Below, piece by piece: positions 1-5,342 of a DNA stretch of 6,594 nucleotides (position 1 is the first letter of the stretch; every line of letters begins with the position of its first letter). The stretch spans positions 1-6,594 of the forward strand of contig JAUIKP010000186.1 in assembly GCA_030430725.1 (NCBI GenBank), in the 5' to 3' direction. This stretch comes from Nitrospiria bacterium. Its GTDB lineage: Bacteria; Nitrospirota; Nitrospiria; Nitrospirales; UBA8639. The notes beneath the pieces are model-generated. The model did not search any database. It was not told where the DNA came from and saw only the letters and a program-made list of their open reading frames with translations. The translations under genes and the position numbers were made by a program.

Positions 1-286
1 CGCAGGATTTTAATGTATCTCCGGCCAGGATTCCCAAGCCGCCACTATATATGGGCATACTGGATTCCACTCCAACCTCCATGGAAAAATAGGCAATCCG
101 TCTGGAGATTTTTCCCAGGACAGAAGGGAGGCTAGCACCCGTACCCACAAATTTCTCAGTATCTTCTAGAAAAGTCCGCTTGCAGAGATCAGAGCAAAAA
201 TGAAAAGACTCTTTTTGATAAACCACTGTAAGAGGGGTATCCGGGTCGACCATCATGCCGCATACAGGGTCTTTAACCATGTTCAT
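1..286 (-). CDS. YHS domain fused to alpha-glucan phosphorylase (GT35-like), 3' end outside window
   Basis: Only the first 95 codons are present; the frame stays open to the left edge. Residues 4-47 form a YHS domain: [10 protein letters not shown] near the start (Cys9) and [12 protein letters not shown] (Cys31, Cys35), the usual three-cysteine arrangement of this small metal-associated domain. Residues 63-95 switch to the N-terminal signature of bacterial/archaeal alpha-glucan phosphorylases: IAYFSMEVG, then [17 protein letters not shown]. Those enzymes release glucose-1-phosphate from glycogen or maltodextrin using phosphate and pyridoxal phosphate; the catalytic and PLP residues would lie outside the window. 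The start at 286 follows an in-frame TGA at 304-302 and an AAGG (298-295) with 8-nt spacing; Met3 (280) is the alternative. The phosphorylase assignment rests on about 33 residues but the motif is distinctive. Why a glucan enzyme carries a YHS domain is unknown to me; metal or redox control is a guess. Confidence 0.85.
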   Translation of the reverse strand, partial: MNMVKDPVCGMMVDPDTPLTVVYQKESFHFCSDLCKRTFLEDTEKFVGTGASLPSVLGKISRRIAYFSMEVGVESSMPIYSGGLGILAGDTLKSC

Positions 287-418
287 AGCCAGTGCCTTCT
301 TTCATTAAGCCTTTTCAACATTTTGTTCTCTTCTCAATCCCTTGCAAATAGAAGACAGGAATCTGGTCAAATTTATCTTTCACAAGTGCCTTCCCCTTTT
401 TGGGACAACAGAATCAAC

Positions 419-424
419 TGTCAA
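419..424 (-). promoter_or_regulatory. Possible -35 element (TTGACA) upstream of the YHS-phosphorylase gene
   Basis: This is an exact match to the sigma-70 -35 consensus on the coding strand, 133 nt upstream of the phosphorylase start. No good -10 hexamer sits 16-18 nt downstream, so the match may be chance. Confidence 0.2.
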
Positions 425-577
425 GCCCCCTGCGAAAATCAAATGGACTTTCAGACAAAATCGTGACAGTTTAACGGAACGTTTACCTGGCCCAATCATC
501 CTTCTCGCATGAGCGGATGTTAAGCTATGTGGAAAATTTTGGTCAGAAGTTTTAGCCGCTGCTACTCTCCCTTTTTT

Positions 578-592
578 CCCACACCAACCACC
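578..592 (-). other. Two-quartet G-quadruplex-like tract just after the DUF2934 stop
   Basis: On the transcribed strand the tract reads GGTGGTTGGTGTGGG, four G-pairs separated by loops of 1-3 nt, starting 9 nt after the TAG stop codon. Tracts with this spacing can fold as two-layer quadruplexes in vitro. No function is shown by the sequence. Confidence 0.25.
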
Positions 593-601
593 TGGGATTT
601 T

Positions 602-814
602 CTAGAGTTTATCCTTTAGGATTTCTCGTTCTGCTGTTAGCCAATGGTCAAGATCATGCCCGTGGCAACAGCCCCCATGCTCATACAGTTCATAGGCCCG
701 TTGGGCAATGCAGGCTTGCAGATCATCGATTTCTGATGCTTCCTGGCTGCCTTGTGTTGCCTCTGGCACTTCCTTATTGGGACGTTCCTTCTTGAACAGT
801 TGGTTTTTCATCAT
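602..814 (-). CDS. Small DUF2934-family protein with a Cys/His cluster
   Basis: A 70-residue soluble protein with no signal peptide or membrane segment. Residues 36-62 match the DUF2934 pattern: IAQRAYELYE followed by GHDLDHWLTAE. Residues 1-30 are charged and probably disordered. The family is small, common in environmental bacteria and has no established function that I know of. The turn before GHDL holds GGCCHGH, so His46, Cys49, Cys50, His51, His53 and His57 lie within 12 residues; this could bind metal (inference), which would suit the neighbouring efflux genes. Two ATG codons are adjacent (814 and 811). The AAGGAGA ribosome site is only 4 nt from the first but 7 nt from the second, so translation may begin at 811. 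It lies 148 nt after the sigma-factor gene and may have its own promoter. Confidence 0.8.
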   Translation of the reverse strand: MMKNQLFKKERPNKEVPEATQGSQEASEIDDLQACIAQRAYELYEHGGCCHGHDLDHWLTAEREILKDKL

Positions 815-817
815 GCT

Positions 818-824
818 TCTCCTT
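818..824 (-). promoter_or_regulatory. Strong ribosome binding site (AAGGAGA) of the DUF2934 gene
   Basis: AAGGAGA precedes the tandem ATG codons. Counted from GGAG, the spacing is 4 nt to ATG at 814 and 7 nt to ATG at 811, which favours 811 as the initiator. Confidence 0.75.
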
Positions 825-857
825 GTTTAAGTTCCCTGCCTCTCTAAACCGACACAT

Positions 858-877
858 ACACATAGCTTTGCTTGTGT
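858..877. repeat. Imperfect inverted repeat upstream of the DUF2934 gene
   Basis: The arms 858-866 (ACACATAGC) and 870-877 (GCTTGTGT) pair over 8 bp with one unpaired base and a 3-nt loop. It sits 44 nt upstream of the DUF2934 start. It could be an operator or an RNA hairpin. It lacks a T tract, so it is not a typical terminator; chance is also possible. Confidence 0.3.
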
Positions 878-962
878 GGCCATTATCTCAATGGAGCCCT
901 CTTATCCCACCCAGCAAGTTTTTAACCCCCATTGGGTAAACCCTTCTAACTTAAGACGGGTT

Positions 963-1613
963 TTACCTCGCCGGGTTACAGTTGACTTGCTGTCTTCCTC
1001 CATTTTTTTCGTGCCCACATTCGCAGTTCATAAACCCGGAATCATGACAAGACTTACAACAGGACATGAGTAGTACTCGCTTAAGGGCCTGTCGGGCCCT
1101 ATGGAGACGAACTTTCACCAGGTTGGGGGTGATTCCTAGTTCACCGGCAACGGTTGCGTGTGATTTCCCATCAAGATCAATCCGCTGCAAGATATCGGAA
1201 TACTCCGGTTTCAGCGTCGGGATGAGCGTATAGAAACACGTACATGCTGTTGCAAAATCCACATGGAATTCTTGTGAAAGAAGAGGTTGCTGGCGAGCAT
1301 ATTCGGCTTCCCCTTGCCGTCTCCTGGCTTGGCGACGATGAAAGTCCGCCAGAGTGCTGTTCAGCACTCGATACAACCAAGCCACCACGCTCTCAGGTTT
1401 TTTAAGATCGCCTCCTTTAGAGAGGGCGCTCATGCAGAATTGCTGGAGTATTTCCTCGGCAATTTCCATATTTCTCACGCGTCGGTTGAGAAATTGAAGG
1501 AATGCTTGACGGTTCTGAATTAGAGCAATCCTTAAAATCAGGTCCAATGTAAAGCGACCCGAAAGGGATGCGGCTTTTGAGTTCGCCTTTTTGCTTGTCA
1601 TTTTTAGAGCCAT
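963..1613 (-). CDS. ECF sigma factor with Cys-rich C-terminal tail (CorE-like)
   Basis: A 216-residue RNA polymerase sigma factor of the extracytoplasmic-function type. Region sigma-2 spans about residues 30-98, including the helix VVAWLYRVLNSTLADFHRR. Sigma-4 spans about 125-180, with the helix-turn-helix around VAGELGITPNLVKVRLHRAR. Between them is a Cys-Thr-Cys pair (124, 126), and the protein ends with Cys185, Cys186, Cys189, His190, Cys197, Cys199, His201 and Cys212. A linker CxC plus a C-terminal Cys-rich tail is the layout of the CorE group, known from Myxococcus xanthus, where the sigma factor itself senses copper or Cd/Zn without an anti-sigma factor. I infer that this protein senses the metal exported by the upstream pump. 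No anti-sigma gene is visible. It starts 71 nt after the lipoprotein gene; the ribosome site before ATG 1613 is weak (AAAAAG), and Met5 (1601) is an alternative. The frame is open upstream but offers no other start codon in the gap. Confidence 0.88.
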   Translation of the reverse strand: MALKMTSKKANSKAASLSGRFTLDLILRIALIQNRQAFLQFLNRRVRNMEIAEEILQQFCMSALSKGGDLKKPESVVAWLYRVLNSTLADFHRRQARRRQGEAEYARQQPLLSQEFHVDFATACTCFYTLIPTLKPEYSDILQRIDLDGKSHATVAGELGITPNLVKVRLHRARQALKRVLLMSCCKSCHDSGFMNCECGHEKNGGRQQVNCNPAR

Positions 1614-1684
1614 CTTTTTGGCGTGGGCACTAAACTCGCTAATTGTTAGGGCCCCTGCCTTGTTTTCTTTGGGTCCAACTCCTA

Positions 1685-2116
1685 TTAATGTTGATGCCCC
1701 ATGTGGCCATCTGGGGCAGCTGTTGGAGTAGTCGGTTCAACCGTGCCATATTTTCTGAAAGGGGGAGCATTCCAAATGACGGGGTGACCAGGCGCTAAAT
1801 CGGCTGCTTCGATAAAATGAGGCCGCGCTGCTGAAACGGGCCCTTTCTTGTAAAGGGCCATCCCCAGGTTGTAATGGGCCTCTGCCAATTTGGGCTGGGC
1901 TTGAATGGCCTCTTCGTACTTCCCAATCGCCGCCGTCCACCGGTGTTCGGCAAACAGGCGATTGCCGTCGATAATCAGTTGTGCGGCAAGAGGGCTCGCG
2001 TTCTCAGGTGGCGGGAGGGGGTCGTCTTGAGGGGATTGAGTTACCCCTCCACAGCTCACTAGCAACACGACTACGATCATACTTACAACATATTGAAGGA
2101 TGTTGATCTGTTTCAT
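1685..2116 (-). CDS. TPR-repeat lipoprotein with His/Met-rich C-terminus
   Basis: A 143-residue exported protein. Residues 1-21 are a lipoprotein signal peptide with lipobox LVSC (Cys22). The residue after Cys22 is Gly rather than Asp, so outer-membrane sorting is likely by the E. coli rule. A proline-rich linker (residues 27-40) leads to two TPR-like helical pairs at about 43-76 and 77-110, with the typical pattern ending in EEAIQAQP and then AEAHYNLGMALYKKG. The last six residues, HMGHQH, look like a soft-metal ligand. The ATG overlaps the pump stop codon as ATGA, with AGGA 10 nt upstream, so translation is probably coupled to the pump. That tight link suggests an accessory subunit or periplasmic metal-handling partner of the pump (inference). 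TPR domains are protein-binding scaffolds, so no enzymatic role is implied. Confidence 0.88.
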   Translation of the reverse strand: MKQINILQYVVSMIVVVLLVSCGGVTQSPQDDPLPPPENASPLAAQLIIDGNRLFAEHRWTAAIGKYEEAIQAQPKLAEAHYNLGMALYKKGPVSAARPHFIEAADLAPGHPVIWNAPPFRKYGTVEPTTPTAAPDGHMGHQH

Positions 2117-5100
2117 GGTGTTGAATTCCTATCTTCGGCCGAAGCCTTGTGTTGGTGTTTGAGTTCCCAGCCTCTCCAAATAATATAGATACAGGGAATG
2201 ACGAGAAGCGTCAGAATGATGGTGGTGAGCATGCCTCCCACCATGGGAGCGGCGATTCGTTTGGCCACATCCGCGCCACTGGCTTGGGTCCACATGATGG
2301 GGAGGAGGCCCAGGATTGTCGATGCGACCGTCATTGTGATCGGTCGAACCCGTTTCACACTTCCGTCAAATACCGATTCGATCAGGTTCTGGATGGATTG
2401 CAGGCGCCCTTCTGTCTTCCACTTGGTATACGATTGGTCGAGGTAGGTGATCATGATGACCCCCGTCTCGGCTGCTACCCCGATCAAGGCGATGATCCCA
2501 ACCCAGACGGCGACACTGAGGTTATATTCCAACAAATACAGGGACCAAATGGCCCCCACTGCTGCGAAGGGAACCGAAAGGAGCACGATGAGTGTTCGAG
2601 CCACAGATTTGAAATTGAGGTAGAGCAACAGAAACACAAGGAGAAGAGTCAGCGGGACGACATAGAGGAGCCGGGCTTTGGCGCGTTGCATGTATTCGTA
2701 TTGTCCACTCCAGCCCAGATAATATCCTTTGGGCAATTCCACGGTATCAGCAACCACCTTCTTGGCCTCTTCCACATAACTGCCGAGATCACGTCCGGCG
2801 ACATCCACGTAAACATACCCGACGAGCATCGAGCCCTCGCTTTTTACGACGGCCGGCCCGGTGATGAGCCGGACATCGGCCAGTTGCGTGATGGGAATTT
2901 GTTGCCCCTCCTCCGTGGAGACGAGAACCCGTTTGAGATCTTCCAGGCTGTTGCGAAATCCCCGGGAATACCGGAGGTTCACCGGAAACCGTTCCCGACC
3001 TTCAATCGTTGTGGAGATATTTGTTCCGCCGATGGCGGATTCGATGACTTGTCCGACATCGCCGATGGTCAACCCATATCTGGCGATTTGGTCACGTTTA
3101 ATTTTAAAATAGACATAATACCCGCCCGCCGTCCGCTCAGCGTAAATATTTCGTGTGCCAGGTACTTCCCGAAGCGCGTTTTCAATGTTCCCTCCGATCT
3201 GTTGGATCGTTTCCAGGTTGTCCCCAAAAATCTTAATGCCCAGTGGTGTCCGGATTCCCGTGGTGAGCATATCGATGCGGCCTTTGATGGGCATGGTCCA
3301 AGAGTTCGCGAGTCCCGGAACTTGAAGGGCTCGATCGAGTTCGTCCTCCAGCCGGTCCGCAGTCATTCCCGGCCGCCATTGGTCATCGGGCTTCAAGTTA
3401 ATCACGGTCTCGATCATGGTGAGCGGGGCGGGATCGGTCGCCGTCCTGGCTCGGCCCGCCTTTCCGAAGACCTGCTCGACTTCGGGGAATTGTTTGATGA
3501 TGCGGTCGGTCACTTGGACGAGTTGTTGCATTTGTGTAATGGAGGCCCCGGGAAGTGTGACAGGCATGTACATCAACGTCCCTTCATACAACGGAGGCAT
3601 AAATTCCGATCCAAGTTTGGCGAATACCGGCCATGTGGCAAGAAGGCACACCATCGCAAGGAGGATGGTGGTTTTCCGGAAACGAAAGACCAACTGCGCG
3701 AGAGGCTTATAGAGCGCCATCAACACGCGAGTCATCGGATTGCGGTCTTCTTTGAACATGCGTCCTCGAATCAGGAGGACCATGAGCAGCGGCACCAACG
3801 TGATCGCCAAAAACGCCGCCGAGCCCATTGCGAAAGTTTTTGTAAACGCCAGGGGACGAAACAGCCGGCCTTCCTGGGCTTCCAGCGTAAAGACGGGAAG
3901 AAAGGAGACGGTGATAATCAGCAGGGAGAAAAATAACGGCTTGCCGACTTCCTTGGCCGCCTCAATGATGAGATCGACTCGATTGGCCTCCGGCCCTCCC
4001 TGCTCCAATTTCTTATGTGCGTTCTCGACCATGACGATGGCGCCATCCAACATGGCGCCGATCGCAATCGCGATGCCGGCGAGAGACATAATGTTCGAAC
4101 TCACCCCCAAGTAATACATGGCGGTGATGGACATAAGAATGGCCAATGGAAGTGTCAAGATGGCCACGAGGGCACTTCGAATATGAAAGAGGAACAGGAT
4201 AATGATGACGCTGACGATGAGGCTCTCCTCAATGAGGGTTTCTTTGAGGGTAGCGATGGAACGATGAATCAATTGGGAACGATCATAGGTTGGAATAATC
4301 TTGACGCCTTCCGGCAGGGCGGAGGAAATTTCTTCAATCTTGGCTTTGACCCGTTCGATCACGTCCAGGGTGCTGACTCCGTAGCGGATGACGACGATGC
4401 CGCCCGCGACTTCCCCGTTGCCGTCCAATTCGACGAAGCCTCGCCGGATATCGGGTCCCAGCTCTATTTGAGCGATATCTTTGAGCAGAATGGGTGTTCC
4501 CTTGGCATCGGTGCCGACGGCGACCTGCTCAAGGTCTTGGACAGACTCCACATAGCCTCGGCCCCAGACCATGTATTCCCGTCCGGTAAACTCGACCACC
4601 CGCCCTCCGACATCGTTATTGCTCGTCCGAATGGCCCGAACGACCTTATCAACCGGCAAATTGTAGGCCAGCATCGCGTTGGGATCGATGTTGACCTGAT
4701 ATTGCTGCACATAGCCACCGATGCTGGCCACGTCTGACACGCCGGGAACGGCCTTGAGCCAATAGCGGATATACCAGTCCTGTAAGGTTCGGAGATCCGC
4801 AAGGGTCTGTTTCCCGGTTGTATCGACCACGGCATATTCGAATCCCCATCCGACGCCGGTGGCATCAGGGCCCAGCGTGGGGGTGACGCCGTCGGGTAAG
4901 GATTTCAGGGCTTCGTTCATGTATTCCAGAATGCGGCTGCGAGCCCAGTACATGTCGGTCCCGTCTTCAAAAATGACATAGATGAATGAAAGGCCGAAGT
5001 AGGAATAGCCGCGAACGACTTTCACTTGTGGAGCCGCCAGCATCGTGGTCACGATCGGATACGTAATTTGATCTTCCACTAATTGGGGAGCTCGTCCTAC

Positions 5101-5259
5101 CCATTCGGTGAAAATAATTACCTGGACGTCGGAGAGGTCGGGAATAGCATCCAAAGGCGTCGAGTTCACAGCCCAGACTCCCCATGCGGCCAGAAATCCA
5201 ACCATCAGCAACACCAAAAAAGGATTCCTGGCACTCCGTTCGATGATTTTTTCAATCAC
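2113..5259 (-). CDS. cusA: CusA-type heavy-metal efflux RND pump (HME-RND inner-membrane transporter)
   Basis: This 1048-residue proton-driven transporter is close to the length I recall for E. coli CusA (1047). It should form a trimer that, with the adaptor and an outer-membrane channel, exports Cu(I)/Ag(I). TM1 is at about 12-31, TM2-TM6 at about 341-496, TM7 near 528-546 and TM8-TM12 at about 863-1030, with two large periplasmic loops between. The TM4 motif GAMLDGAIVMVENAHK matches the monovalent-metal (CusA) class rather than the CzcA class and supplies Asp405. The three substrate methionines correspond to Met565 (MYMP), Met615 (PLTMIE) and Met664 (RIDM), all with a constant -8 offset to E. 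coli Met573, 623 and 672. Glu931 matches Glu939. The position of relay Lys984 is Ile974. TM pairs Met410/Met493 and Met403/Met478 are kept, but Ile271 and Ala999 replace two relay methionines. The start is GTG, set by GAGGA 7 nt upstream. The gene overlaps the TPR lipoprotein gene by 4 nt. Confidence 0.96.
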   Translation of the reverse strand: MIEKIIERSARNPFLVLLMVGFLAAWGVWAVNSTPLDAIPDLSDVQVIIFTEWVGRAPQLVEDQITYPIVTTMLAAPQVKVVRGYSYFGLSFIYVIFEDGTDMYWARSRILEYMNEALKSLPDGVTPTLGPDATGVGWGFEYAVVDTTGKQTLADLRTLQDWYIRYWLKAVPGVSDVASIGGYVQQYQVNIDPNAMLAYNLPVDKVVRAIRTSNNDVGGRVVEFTGREYMVWGRGYVESVQDLEQVAVGTDAKGTPILLKDIAQIELGPDIRRGFVELDGNGEVAGGIVVIRYGVSTLDVIERVKAKIEEISSALPEGVKIIPTYDRSQLIHRSIATLKETLIEESLIVSVIIILFLFHIRSALVAILTLPLAILMSITAMYYLGVSSNIMSLAGIAIAIGAMLDGAIVMVENAHKKLEQGGPEANRVDLIIEAAKEVGKPLFFSLLIITVSFLPVFTLEAQEGRLFRPLAFTKTFAMGSAAFLAITLVPLLMVLLIRGRMFKEDRNPMTRVLMALYKPLAQLVFRFRKTTILLAMVCLLATWPVFAKLGSEFMPPLYEGTLMYMPVTLPGASITQMQQLVQVTDRIIKQFPEVEQVFGKAGRARTATDPAPLTMIETVINLKPDDQWRPGMTADRLEDELDRALQVPGLANSWTMPIKGRIDMLTTGIRTPLGIKIFGDNLETIQQIGGNIENALREVPGTRNIYAERTAGGYYVYFKIKRDQIARYGLTIGDVGQVIESAIGGTNISTTIEGRERFPVNLRYSRGFRNSLEDLKRVLVSTEEGQQIPITQLADVRLITGPAVVKSEGSMLVGYVYVDVAGRDLGSYVEEAKKVVADTVELPKGYYLGWSGQYEYMQRAKARLLYVVPLTLLLVFLLLYLNFKSVARTLIVLLSVPFAAVGAIWSLYLLEYNLSVAVWVGIIALIGVAAETGVIMITYLDQSYTKWKTEGRLQSIQNLIESVFDGSVKRVRPITMTVASTILGLLPIMWTQASGADVAKRIAAPMVGGMLTTIILTLLVIPCIYIIWRGWELKHQHKASAEDRNSTP

Positions 5260-5266
5260 GCTGACA

Positions 5267-5271
5267 TCCTC
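5267..5271 (-). promoter_or_regulatory. Ribosome binding site (GAGGA) fixing the GTG start of cusA
   Basis: GAGGA lies 7 nt upstream of GTG at 5259. The ATG overlapping the end of this site is in another frame and meets TGA after three codons, so GTG is the sensible start. The first residues after it (IEKIIERSARNP) match the usual RND N-terminus. Confidence 0.75.
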
Positions 5272-5342
5272 GCTTGAGGGTTAATGACCCGTCGCTGAAA
5301 ATTTTGTCGGAGGATGTGTGAGAAAAACAGGACACGTGCATG

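Larger units (their letters stand above)
287..601. other. Intergenic region between the DUF2934 gene and the YHS-phosphorylase gene
   Basis: No convincing gene was found here on either strand. It should hold the 5' leader and perhaps the promoter of the YHS-phosphorylase gene. On the minus strand there is a perfect TTGACA at 424-419, but the best -10 candidate 17 nt downstream (401-396, AAAAAG) is poor, so the promoter call is weak. A 12-codon open frame with a purine-rich upstream stretch lies at 321-283 and overlaps the phosphorylase start by ATGA. A G-rich tract sits at 592-578. I saw no strong intrinsic terminator: a 5-bp stem (597-593 with 581-577) around an 11-nt loop is followed by A residues, not T, in the direction of transcription. 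Confidence 0.5.

Noticed and set aside
200..466. Plus-strand frame of 88 codons near the left end
   Set aside because: It overlaps the well-supported YHS-phosphorylase start on the other strand, has no clear ribosome site, and its product resembles no family I recognise.
380..499. Minus-strand frame of 39 codons between the DUF2934 and phosphorylase genes
   Set aside because: The frame is also open upstream to the DUF2934 stop, but there is no properly spaced ribosome site and no recognisable sequence. Read-through of the DUF2934 TAG would extend into it, but nothing supports that.
577..597. Stem TCCCA/TGGGA after the DUF2934 gene as an intrinsic terminator
   Set aside because: The stem is 5 bp with an 11-nt loop and is followed by A residues in the direction of transcription; the opposite orientation has only four T residues and no gene to terminate.
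1614..1684. Separate promoter for the sigma-factor gene in the 71-nt gap
   Set aside because: I found no convincing -35/-10 pair in the gap or the adjacent end of the lipoprotein gene, so co-transcription is the simpler reading.
2149..3936. Open frame of 595 codons on the plus strand, antisense to the pump gene
   Set aside because: It lies entirely inside cusA, is rich in His, Asp, Arg and Gly with no recognisable domain, and the minus-strand frame is an unambiguous RND pump. It is an antisense shadow.
4015..4737. Open frame of 240 codons on the plus strand inside cusA
   Set aside because: Antisense shadow of the pump's coding frame; low-complexity Asp/Gly/His composition with no domain signature.
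5278..5290. GGGTTAATGACCC inverted repeat between the adaptor and pump genes
   Set aside because: Only a 4-bp stem with no T tract; too short to call a terminator or operator.
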